Below, one piece after another: positions 7,006 to 12,875 of a stretch of 12,875 bases of DNA. Position 1 is the first letter of the stretch. The number at the start of each line of letters is the position of its first letter. Position numbers and translations under genes: made by a program. The stretch is from Desulfobacterales bacterium (lineage in GTDB: Bacteria; Desulfobacterota; Desulfobacteria; Desulfobacterales; ETH-SRB1), in the NCBI GenBank assembly GCA_030017395.1, contig JASEIZ010000041.1:1-12875 (forward strand), read 5' to 3'. A model generated the notes under the pieces. It saw only the letters and a list, made by a program, of their open reading frames with translations. It had not been told where the DNA came from and did not search any database.

Positions 7006-8091
7006 ATGACCGAAAATGATCGAGAATATCCGCTAAGCACTATCTATCTTTACCTGACGGACAGATGTAATTTAAGATGCAGCCACTGTTGGATTACACC
7101 TGCACATAACAGGTCAGGCGAGAATATAAATAGCAAAATTGACATGCAATATCTAAAAAAAGCAATCATTGACGCAAAATCGATCGGCCTGACCTGCGTA
7201 AAACTGACAGGCGGCGAGCCTTTTTTGAGGAAAGATATCCTCGATCTTATCGATTTCTTATCCTCAAATGATATTATAGTCGATATTGAAACAAACGGCA
7301 CTCTCCTGAATGAAGAAATTGTTGAAAGATTGAATGACAGTTCCGTCAATCAGGTATCGGTCAGCCTGGATGGCGCGTCAGAGGAATCACATGAATCGAT
7401 TCGCAAAGTAGCCGGATGTTATCAAAAGGCATTAGACGGTTTGTCACTTTTAACGAAAAACGATATTGGAACACAGATAATTATGAGCCTGTATGGCGGG
7501 AATATCTTAGATATTGAAAAGTTGGCCGATATTGCCGACAGTATGGGAGTAAATTCATTAAAAATAAATCCCATAATGCCGACCGGACGTGGCAAAGACC
7601 TTTTTACAAATGAAGAAAATTTGTCCGTCGAGAAACTGCTGAGTATAAACAGGTGGATAGAAGAAGAACTCAGCCTGAAATATGACTCAATAAATATATG
7701 TTTTGATATTCCAACCGGTCTAAAATCACTTAAATCCATTACATCATCGCAATTATATGAGTGCAACATCCTTAATATTATCGGCATACTTGCCGATGGC
7801 GGTATATCCCTGTGCGGAATCGGTCAAACAGAAACCGATCTTGTCATGGGAAATATTATTAAAGATGATATTCGCAATGTATGGCAAAATCATCATCTAC
7901 TTAAAAAATTGAGAAAGGATTTGCCGAAAAACCTAACCGGCATTTGCGGCCGGTGTATCTTCAAATTCAGATGCCTTGGCGCCTGCAGGGCCAGCGCTTA
8001 TTCTCTAACCGGAAATTTAAACAGCTCTTTTTTTCTGTGCGACGAGGCTTACAAAAACGGCATATTTCCAAAATCGAGGATGATAAACTAA
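7006..8091 (+). CDS. Radical SAM/SPASM peptide maturase (ScmF-like)
   Basis: This 361-residue enzyme should bind three iron-sulfur clusters and modify a ribosomal peptide. The radical SAM cluster motif CNLRCSHC has cysteines at 21, 25 and 28. GGEP (69-72) contacts S-adenosylmethionine, and VSVSLDGAS lies at 117-125. The C-terminal SPASM domain has cysteines at 253, 270, 314, 317, 323, 327 and 345, with the spacing C-x2-C-x5-C-x3-C-x17-C. Length and layout match PqqE-like maturases. YLYLTDRCNLRCSHCWITP resembles the ScmF protein of the SynChlorMet cassette. That naming is from memory and moderate in confidence. ATG 7006 follows a GAGAAAG-type site. Its stop overlaps the ribosome-binding site of the HD-GYP gene, so they are probably one operon. 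The substrate is plausibly the peptide at 9932-10195. Confidence 0.93.
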   Translation: MTENDREYPLSTIYLYLTDRCNLRCSHCWITPAHNRSGENINSKIDMQYLKKAIIDAKSIGLTCVKLTGGEPFLRKDILDLIDFLSSNDIIVDIETNGTLLNEEIVERLNDSSVNQVSVSLDGASEESHESIRKVAGCYQKALDGLSLLTKNDIGTQIIMSLYGGNILDIEKLADIADSMGVNSLKINPIMPTGRGKDLFTNEENLSVEKLLSINRWIEEELSLKYDSINICFDIPTGLKSLKSITSSQLYECNILNIIGILADGGISLCGIGQTETDLVMGNIIKDDIRNVWQNHHLLKKLRKDLPKNLTGICGRCIFKFRCLGACRASAYSLTGNLNSSFFLCDEAYKNGIFPKSRMIN

Positions 8092-8102
8092 GGTATTTTA
8101 TC

Positions 8103-9173
8103 ATGGTTAGATTTTCCGATATCATCAAGAACAACTTAACTAAAAGACAAAAGGCCGAAAAATCCGAGAAGGCTGAAAAGCAATCCAGGCCTTTCCGTCT
8201 TAGCGATTTAGAAGAGCCCAGGTTATCAACGGACAAGAAACCCGCACCGACAAAGACCGCGATTCCGAAACCTAAAAAAGAAACTGAAGAAATTAAGAAA
8301 ATTTACTTAAGCTTCCAAACCTATATCAATGAAGTCAGAACAAGTATTTTAGATAACAAATCCTTCAAGATCGACTCCGTCCTCATTCTAATCAATAAAA
8401 TCATTAATGCACCGGATATGATCAACGAGCTTTATCAATCATTCATCCATTTCAGTCATAAAGAAGACTACGCCGTTTCCAGATCAATCAACACCCTTGT
8501 ATATGCACTCAAAATCGGCCAGGGCTTGGAATATTCAAAAGCGCAGCTTCTTGAACTGGGATTAGCCGCACTGCTTTATGATGTAGGAATGTTCAGAATT
8601 CCCGAAAGTATAATCAAAAAAAATGGGGAATTAACCGGATCCGAGGTGGCTTTTATAAGGAAACACCCTGAGATTGGAAGAAACATCTTGTCGGCATTCA
8701 ATGAGAATTATCCCTGGCTTTCCCGGGTAGCATACGAACACCATGAAAGGGAAAATGGCCAGGGCTATCCTCGTGGGATTAAAGGAGACGAAATCTGCGA
8801 ATATGCAAAGATAACAGGTATAGTTGATACTTACGAAGCCATGATCCACAGCCGTCCACATAGAAAGGCAATAACGCAGCATGTCTCGGTTAAGGAATTG
8901 ATATGGTCAAAAAATCTTATGTTTTCACCAAAAATAATCAAAACATTTATTAAAAAAATATCCCTTTACCCGATAGGAAGCTATGTAAGACTAAACAACA
9001 AAGCCGTAGGCATGGTCATACACACTAATGAAGAAAATCCCATAAAGCCGGCCGTCAAACTGCTTTTTAACGGTAGGGGAATGGCTGTGACTGAAGAAAT
9101 GATAATAAAGTTGAGTGAAAATCCTCTCCTTTCTATTGCAGATACCATTTCCATAGAGGAAATTCCGCACTGA
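8103..9173 (+). CDS. HD-GYP domain protein with degenerate metal site
   Basis: The 356-residue protein starts at ATG 8103, 11 bases after the preceding stop, with TAAGG as ribosome-binding site. Residues 1-65 are lysine-rich and low in complexity. The HD-GYP domain spans about 120-260: LAALLYDVGMFRIPESII, KHPEIGRNIL (H188), EHHERENGQGYPRGIKGDE (H213, H214, GYP 221-223) and IVDTYEAM (D242). HD-GYP enzymes hydrolyse cyclic di-GMP with a di- or tri-iron centre. Here the HD pair reads Y159-D160, and the upstream ligand histidine (usually H-S-x-x-V) is R127. Two expected metal ligands are therefore missing, and the protein may bind rather than cleave the nucleotide. About 90 C-terminal residues follow the domain, with a PIGSYVRLNNKAVGMV segment common in HD-GYP proteins. 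Its role in a peptide cassette is unknown. Confidence 0.9.
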   Translation: MVRFSDIIKNNLTKRQKAEKSEKAEKQSRPFRLSDLEEPRLSTDKKPAPTKTAIPKPKKETEEIKKIYLSFQTYINEVRTSILDNKSFKIDSVLILINKIINAPDMINELYQSFIHFSHKEDYAVSRSINTLVYALKIGQGLEYSKAQLLELGLAALLYDVGMFRIPESIIKKNGELTGSEVAFIRKHPEIGRNILSAFNENYPWLSRVAYEHHERENGQGYPRGIKGDEICEYAKITGIVDTYEAMIHSRPHRKAITQHVSVKELIWSKNLMFSPKIIKTFIKKISLYPIGSYVRLNNKAVGMVIHTNEENPIKPAVKLLFNGRGMAVTEEMIIKLSENPLLSIADTISIEEIPH

Positions 9174-9175
9174 AT

Positions 9176-9928
9176 ATGGAATTTATCCTCTCAATAGCAA
9201 AGACATCGATTGCAGTTACTCTGGAAAAATCCCTGGAACAGACCGGAGCAGACCTGAAAAAGCTTTACACCGGATTTCTGAGCAATCACCAAAAAACCGA
9301 TGCCTATATAAGAGTATCCTGTGACAACCTTACAACTTACTGCGAATCAAAAGATGGCCCGATCAGACTTCCTGTTACTTTCAAAAGCCAAAACTACGGC
9401 TTTTCTGTGGCATCTGTTTACAAATTTCTCTTTCTCTATATTTCTCTTATCCTTGCAGAACAAAAAAAACTGCTCATTCATGGCGCCGGCATAAAAAAGA
9501 AAGATGGCGGATATCTTTTTCTGGGAGAATCAGGAGCAGGCAAAACCACAATAGCCGGTTCTGCGAAAAGAGATGATATTTTCTCAGATGACAGTCCTGT
9601 CATTGGAAGGGAAGACAACTTCTTCTGCATCTATCCTTCCCCATACAGCCAGGTTGACATGTTTGGACCAAAAAGAGAGGATCATTACCTGAAAAAAACA
9701 GAACTGACAAAACTATTCTTTCTAAAGAAGAATGATAAACTGTTCATAAAGCCAAGGAACAGGAAGTCAGCTCTTGCGGAAATTATAAAAAAACATATAC
9801 ACTCTTTTGAATTCATGGGAAGCAAAAGTAGAATAGCCGCTTTTGACCTCTGCTATGATCTGTGCAGCAGCATACCGATCTACGATCTACATTTTCAGAA
9901 AAACGATAAATTCCAGGATATTATTTGA
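9176..9928 (+). CDS. HPr-kinase-like P-loop protein (ScmC-like)
   Basis: The 250-residue protein begins two bases after the HD-GYP stop, so translation is probably coupled. AGAGGA at 9155-9160 is a rather distant ribosome-binding site. The C-terminal half resembles the HprK fold: LLIHGAGI (99-106), Walker A GESGAGKTT (117-125), FSDDSPVIGR (136-145), then a C-terminal region without recognised motifs. Small HprK-like proteins occur with PqqD and nucleotidyltransferase genes in RiPP loci. In paeninodin-type lasso peptide clusters a homologue phosphorylates a serine of the peptide. By analogy this protein could phosphorylate the candidate precursor. It is also in the position of, and may equal, the conserved hypothetical protein ScmC of the SynChlorMet cassette. 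Its stop codon lies three bases from the stop of the convergent precursor gene. Confidence 0.82.
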   Translation: MEFILSIAKTSIAVTLEKSLEQTGADLKKLYTGFLSNHQKTDAYIRVSCDNLTTYCESKDGPIRLPVTFKSQNYGFSVASVYKFLFLYISLILAEQKKLLIHGAGIKKKDGGYLFLGESGAGKTTIAGSAKRDDIFSDDSPVIGREDNFFCIYPSPYSQVDMFGPKREDHYLKKTELTKLFFLKKNDKLFIKPRNRKSALAEIIKKHIHSFEFMGSKSRIAAFDLCYDLCSSIPIYDLHFQKNDKFQDII

Positions 9929-9931
9929 GGC

Positions 9932-10195
9932 CTAGTCATCATCATCGCGCGGCACACTGCCAGGACGGCATTTTGCTCCGGCAACACTGCCGGCCTTGCA
10001 AAAACCGCCATACGCAACGCTTCCTGCCTGGCATTTCTTCTGCGGGGAACCCCCTGCCTGGCATTTTGCAGACGCGGCAGCGCCGCCGGCCTGACAACGT
10101 TTACGTCTGTCGTCGTCGTCGGCATAAGCAACCCCTCCACCTAAATCCAGGATTTTAGGCGGCTCATAGGGAAACTTGAATTTGGTTGCAGTCAT
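9932..10195 (-). CDS. Candidate RiPP precursor with five C-x-A-G repeats
   Basis: This 87-residue product matches no family I can name. Residues 1-20 look like a leader for a PqqD-type recognition element: FKFPYEPPKILDLGGG fits the common pattern of an aromatic residue, proline, K-x-x-x-L and glycine. DDDD follows (26-29), then basic RRKR and the core. C34, C45, C55, C66 and C76 recur every 11, 10, 11 and 10 residues, as CQAGG, CQAGG, CQAGS, CKAGS and CRPGS, ending in PRDDDD. Four repeats have serine four or five places after the cysteine. The ATG lies inside the end of the upstream radical SAM gene (32-base overlap), seven bases after GGAG. The gene looks distinctly more GC-rich than its neighbours, and other frames across it also stay open. 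The precursor role is inferred from structure and from the adjacent maturase and RRE genes. A small secreted cysteine-repeat protein is the alternative. Confidence 0.82.
   Translation of the reverse strand: MTATKFKFPYEPPKILDLGGGVAYADDDDRRKRCQAGGAAASAKCQAGGSPQKKCQAGSVAYGGFCKAGSVAGAKCRPGSVPRDDDD
9953..10096. repeat. Tandem 30-33-bp repeats coding the peptide core
   Basis: The DNA behind the five C-x-[AP]-G repeats is itself repetitive. CCTGCCTGGCATTT occurs at 10023-10036 and 10053-10066, and ACACTGCC at 9954-9961 and 9984-9991. Both pairs have a 30-base period. The core therefore probably grew by in-frame tandem duplication and may vary in copy number between strains. Confidence 0.7.
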
Positions 10196-11306
10196 CTTTT
10201 TTCTCCATGTTTATGGAACGCTTTCTATCATAAGGAAACCCTTTATCTCTAAAAATCCTGTAACAGGACATGGGGTCCGGCTTAACTACAGAACCTGAAA
10301 GGTAATAAGATACAGCGGGGCAGCCCCCGACGCAGAATGATTTATACATACAGTCGCTACACTCCTCAATATCATTTAAGGATACGGACGACCTCATTCT
10401 CATATCATGAAAAACCCGCGACGATTGCCATATTTCCTTAAAATCGGTCTCTCTGATATTGCCGGCCTTAAAATCCCACAACCTGTCACAGGGAACGACC
10501 CAGCCATCAGACCTGACAGTACACTTTTCTATTCCTCCGCCGCAACCCAAAAGACCATTTGCAGCGTCAGGACAATCTGTAACATATTCTCTTTCCAGAT
10601 TTTCAAGATCTTCAAAAAAATCACCCATCTCCAGAATCATCCCTGTAACGAAATTCCCATATTGATCTCTTAATCTCTTGATCTCTTTTGTCACTTCTCT
10701 TCTTTGATGATTGGAAAGTGTAAGTTTATTTAAATGCAGGGCTGCATTCCCAAGCGGCAGAATCTCATTGAATTTTACAGACTCAAGGCCAAGACTTTTA
10801 CCAAGCCTGATGATGTTTTCCGTATCTTTGTAATTGTCCCTGGTAACCGTGGTATAGGTCGAAACATTTCCATTATATTTCAGAAGATTTCTTATTCCAT
10901 CCATGACGCCTTCAAAACTGCCTTTATCTCTCAACTTTTCATGAATTTCGGCAGTGGAACCGTCGAGACTTACAAAAATGCCGTAGAGTTTTTTCAGCTC
11001 TGAAATCTGTTTTGACTTTTCTTCATCGACCAGCATCCCGTTTGTATTCAAACCATAGCGAAAATGATGTTTTTCAATCTCCTCGAAAATAGCAAATATA
11101 TCTTTTCTCATAAATGGCTCGCCGCCGCTAATCCAGAGCGTAAACACCTTTAGCTCCGCAAGCCTTCTTATGAATTTTATCCACTCATCTCCTGTCAGAT
11201 CCGTCCTGGAATTACGCAAGGAAAAAACATTGCAGTGCCTGCAGACCAGATTGCACCGGCTTGTTACAGCAATGAATACATCCAATGGAGCAGACAGGGA
11301 TTCCAC
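10164..11306 (-). CDS. Radical SAM/SPASM peptide maturase (ScmE-like)
   Basis: This second maturase of the locus has 380 residues. The radical SAM motif CNLVCRHC has cysteines at 18, 22 and 25, and GGEP lies at 61-64. SPASM cysteines lie at 255, 262, 273, 316, 319, 325, 329 and 348 (C-x2-C-x5-C-x3-C-x18-C), with C245 an extra candidate. It resembles the ScmE branch of the SynChlorMet cassette (CRHCNVFS after the motif), a moderate-confidence assignment from memory. Translation starts at GTG 11306, ten bases after a full AGGAGG (11317-11322). About 30 residues follow the last SPASM cysteine, and the precursor start lies within this tail. Upstream, 43 bases away, is a PqqD-domain gene that should supply the recognition element. 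The likely chemistry is a cross-link or oxidation at the cysteine repeats. The bond type cannot be predicted. Confidence 0.94.
   Translation of the reverse strand: MESLSAPLDVFIAVTSRCNLVCRHCNVFSLRNSRTDLTGDEWIKFIRRLAELKVFTLWISGGEPFMRKDIFAIFEEIEKHHFRYGLNTNGMLVDEEKSKQISELKKLYGIFVSLDGSTAEIHEKLRDKGSFEGVMDGIRNLLKYNGNVSTYTTVTRDNYKDTENIIRLGKSLGLESVKFNEILPLGNAALHLNKLTLSNHQRREVTKEIKRLRDQYGNFVTGMILEMGDFFEDLENLEREYVTDCPDAANGLLGCGGGIEKCTVRSDGWVVPCDRLWDFKAGNIRETDFKEIWQSSRVFHDMRMRSSVSLNDIEECSDCMYKSFCVGGCPAVSYYLSGSVVKPDPMSCYRIFRDKGFPYDRKRSINMEKKDDCNQIQVSL
10203..10206 (-). promoter_or_regulatory. Internal ribosome-binding site for the candidate precursor
   Basis: GGAG on the minus strand lies seven bases before precursor ATG 10195 and within the last codons of the radical SAM gene. 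It identifies the start and implies coupled or internal re-initiation of translation. Confidence 0.6.
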
Positions 11307-11349
11307 TATCTAAAAACCTCCTGCTAAACAACAATGTAACAGTGAACTG

Positions 11350-11751
11350 TTATACAACAATCAACCCTTTTCTTCTAAAGGAACTCAACGTCAAGACAAC
11401 GTCCCTCATGCAAACATCTCTTTCTACATCAAAATCATTTATAATCTTATCGACTATATCCTCTGTGCTCTTTTCCCCGTTGCAGCAATTCCAGATAACC
11501 GCAGCCGTATCGTTCAACCTTAGTATATCCTTGTTGGCGCCGGCATCAGCAAGAAGAGTGCAGCCGCCATCTTTTCTGCACGAAATATCAGGATTTTTCA
11601 CCGGAAATGCTCCCAATATCTCTTTTATCTCAGTCCATCTATACAGCGCTTTGAGATTTTCATAAATATTAGAAGAAAATGGAGCTATGCCCGGCAGCGC
11701 CAAGCCGGCTCCAAACACCATAGACATAAAGTTCCTTCTTGATTTTATCAT
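11350..11751 (-). CDS. PqqD-domain protein with Tat-like N-terminus
   Basis: The 133-residue product has two parts. Residues about 56-133 are a PqqD-type winged-helix domain: a beta segment with GGCTLLADAGANKDILRLND, then TAAVIWNCCNGEKSTEDIVD, a recognition helix, and FRRKGLIVV at the end. Residues 1-27 read MIKSRRNFMSMVFGAGLALP, a twin-arginine motif (S-R-R-x-F-M) followed by a hydrophobic stretch. No clear A-x-A cleavage site follows, so it may remain as an anchor. PqqD proteins normally act in the cytoplasm as chaperones for the peptide leader, so a Tat-type signal is unexpected. The gene starts at ATG 11751, overlapping the ATPase stop by four bases (ATGA), with AAAGGA as ribosome-binding site. 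It precedes the radical SAM gene, its presumed partner. This or the gene at 6523 may be the cassette's ScmD. Confidence 0.82.
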   Translation of the reverse strand: MIKSRRNFMSMVFGAGLALPGIAPFSSNIYENLKALYRWTEIKEILGAFPVKNPDISCRKDGGCTLLADAGANKDILRLNDTAAVIWNCCNGEKSTEDIVDKIINDFDVERDVCMRDVVLTLSSFRRKGLIVV

Positions 11752-12542
11752 GATAAATCCTTTATAGCCTCTTTTATGATCTTGGAATTGATAACTTTTT
11801 CCTTTGAGCTAAACCCTATTAAAAGGCTTATGTCACAGACATTGTTGATCTTTCTCGGAACCCCCTGCGAATAATCATATATTTCATCTACAGCCTGCCG
11901 GGTGAAAATATTTCTTGTCAAACCGGCATTTTTCAAACGAAAAACAATATATTTTACTGTCTCCTCAAAATCGAGGGGATTTAAATGATACTTGATGGCA
12001 ATCCTCTGGTCGAGCTGTTCAATGCCTTTTACAATATCTCTTAACTCCGGCTGTCCAATAAGAAAGAGCGTCAGCAGGAATCTATCGTTTAACTGAAAGT
12101 TTAAAAGCAGGCGTATCTCCTCAAAGGTCTCTCTAGAAATTAACTGCGCTTCATCTATTATCAGCAGAGTTGTCTTATCCTGCTTCATATTCTCCAGCAT
12201 TCTTTCATTCAAGATACCCAGAAGATCAGCCTTTGAATTTGTATCGGGATTCAGGCCGAGCTGATAGAGTATCTCTTTTAAAAAATCTGAAGGCTTAAGC
12301 GTCGGATTGGTTATCAATCCTATATCATACTCATCCACCGGAAGCTGCTGGATAAAGACCTTGCTCAAAACAGTCTTTCCACAACCCACATCCCCGATAA
12401 GAAGGGCAGCGCCTTTCCTTCTTTTTGCCGCATAGATAAGCCGGACCATAGCCTCCTCGTGCTTCCCCGAGTAGTACATAAATTCCGGATCCGGAACATT
12501 TTCAAAAGGAAATCTTTTAAGTCCCCAGTATTCTAAATACAT
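11748..12542 (-). CDS. ExeA/GspA-type AAA ATPase (exosortase-system ATPase-like)
   Basis: The 264-residue protein opens with MYLEYWGLKRFPFENVPDPE, the characteristic start of the ExeA/GspA family. It continues with Walker A GDVGCGKT (50-57), Walker B LLIIDEAQ (126-133), a sensor segment LIGQPEL (161-167) and LDQRIAIKYHL (177-187), which should include the arginine finger. The C-terminal helices resemble the AAA lid domain. In ExeA a C-terminal membrane and peptidoglycan-binding part follows. This short version ends with the lid, as do the ATPases linked to exosortase and exopolysaccharide loci. It overlaps the phosphatase gene by ten bases and the PqqD gene by four, so it belongs to the same transcript. 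It probably energises assembly or regulation of a surface system. Its direct partner is not evident. Confidence 0.9.
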   Translation of the reverse strand: MYLEYWGLKRFPFENVPDPEFMYYSGKHEEAMVRLIYAAKRRKGAALLIGDVGCGKTVLSKVFIQQLPVDEYDIGLITNPTLKPSDFLKEILYQLGLNPDTNSKADLLGILNERMLENMKQDKTTLLIIDEAQLISRETFEEIRLLLNFQLNDRFLLTLFLIGQPELRDIVKGIEQLDQRIAIKYHLNPLDFEETVKYIVFRLKNAGLTRNIFTRQAVDEIYDYSQGVPRKINNVCDISLLIGFSSKEKVINSKIIKEAIKDLS

Positions 12543-12875
12543 TTCAACATTCCTTCAATGGCCAGATATATCTCAGTAAAGCAAAGCCTGTAATGACAGC
12601 TTGAAAGCCTATAAGGATCCTTGATATTATTATTTGATTTGTCAACATCTCCTGAAAATGATTTAAGAAGATAGATTTTATCCTCTGCATCGGGATAGTT
12701 TTCAATGATCATCTCTCTGTGCCGTCGTTCCATGTCAACTATCATATCCGCCTCAACAATCATATCCTGCGTCAACGGCCTTGATTTATGACCATTGCCG
12801 TCAAATCCCTTTTCTTCCAGAATATCAACGGTCTTGGGGTCGGCCGGCGCGCCCTCCATATCGACGAGAGAAGCC
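12533..12875 (-). CDS. Low-molecular-weight protein-tyrosine phosphatase, C-terminal part (runs off right edge)
   Basis: The frame stays open to the window edge. The visible protein begins within A-S-L-V-D-M-E-G-A-P-A-D and continues with VDILEEKGFDGNGHKSRPLT, the conserved middle of low-molecular-weight tyrosine phosphatases. The general-acid motif DPY (aspartate codon at 12617-12619) is present, followed by the typical helix ending at TAG 12533. The N-terminal C-x5-R active-site loop lies beyond the window, so activity cannot be confirmed. Wzb, Etp and YwlE-type members dephosphorylate BY-kinases in exopolysaccharide operons, and the BY-kinase at 677-3463 is the natural substrate. The 3' end overlaps the ATPase gene. 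The methionine at 12859 is internal and not the start. Confidence 0.92.
   Translation of the reverse strand, partial: ASLVDMEGAPADPKTVDILEEKGFDGNGHKSRPLTQDMIVEADMIVDMERRHREMIIENYPDAEDKIYLLKSFSGDVDKSNNNIKDPYRLSSCHYRLCFTEIYLAIEGMLKCI

Noticed and set aside
7944..8102. N-terminal extension of the HD-GYP protein into the radical SAM gene
   Set aside because: It would overlap the SPASM coding region out of frame. ATG 8103 has its own ribosome-binding site and starts a sensible protein.
9953..10096. CRISPR-like array
   Set aside because: The 30-base periodicity comes from coding repeats. There are no constant repeats separated by unrelated spacers.
9895..10158. Alternative open frames across the precursor gene on both strands
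   Set aside because: They arise from the GC-rich tandem repeat. They give arginine-rich text without a leader, and only the 87-codon frame has a suitable ribosome-binding site and ordered cysteine repeats.

Overview
The window looks like an accessory region of an anaerobic, mid-GC bacterium, most plausibly a Desulfobacterota (deltaproteobacterial) relative. That placement is inference. It rests on the gene content (an exopolysaccharide module next to a peptide-modification cassette resembling the SynChlorMet type described from Syntrophobacter, Chlorobium, Methanocella and strain NaphS2) and on the dispersed GC-rich repeats between genes.

Left part (1-6054, all minus strand). A nucleotidyltransferase-family gene (4846-6054) is followed by a strong sigma70-type promoter. 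A Wza-like outer-membrane polysaccharide export lipoprotein (3558-4712) comes next, then a 928-residue Wzz/BY-kinase protein with an unusual extra membrane segment and C-terminal SPOR domain (677-3463). Downstream of these, an IS4-family element (transposase 5' part at 1-443) appears to have landed in the next gene of the operon, leaving only a 44-codon remnant (517-651). A hairpin at 449-510 would bury the transposase ribosome-binding site.

Middle (6055-7005). This stretch holds two repeat-rich intergenic regions around a small PqqD-like gene (about 6523-6834).

Right part (7006-12875). This looks like a ribosomally synthesised, post-translationally modified peptide (RiPP) locus built as two converging gene sets. 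Plus strand: PqqD-like RRE protein, radical SAM/SPASM maturase, HD-GYP protein with lost metal ligands, HPr-kinase-like P-loop protein. Minus strand, starting beyond the right edge: low-molecular-weight tyrosine phosphatase, ExeA-type AAA ATPase, a PqqD-domain protein with a Tat-like N-terminus, a second radical SAM/SPASM maturase, and an 87-residue candidate precursor. The minus genes overlap or are closely spaced, consistent with one transcript. The two sets meet tail to tail with three bases between stop codons and no visible terminator.

The candidate precursor (9932-10195) is the most striking object. It has a short PqqD-type leader, then five C-x-[AP]-G repeats every 10-11 residues, bracketed by DDDD blocks. 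Two radical SAM/SPASM enzymes could modify the repeats, the PqqD proteins could present the leader, and the HPr-kinase-like protein plus the nucleotidyltransferase could phosphorylate or nucleotidylate the serines that sit at a fixed place in most repeats. The tyrosine phosphatase at the right and the BY-kinase at the left suggest that the peptide locus is embedded in, or co-regulated with, an exopolysaccharide operon.
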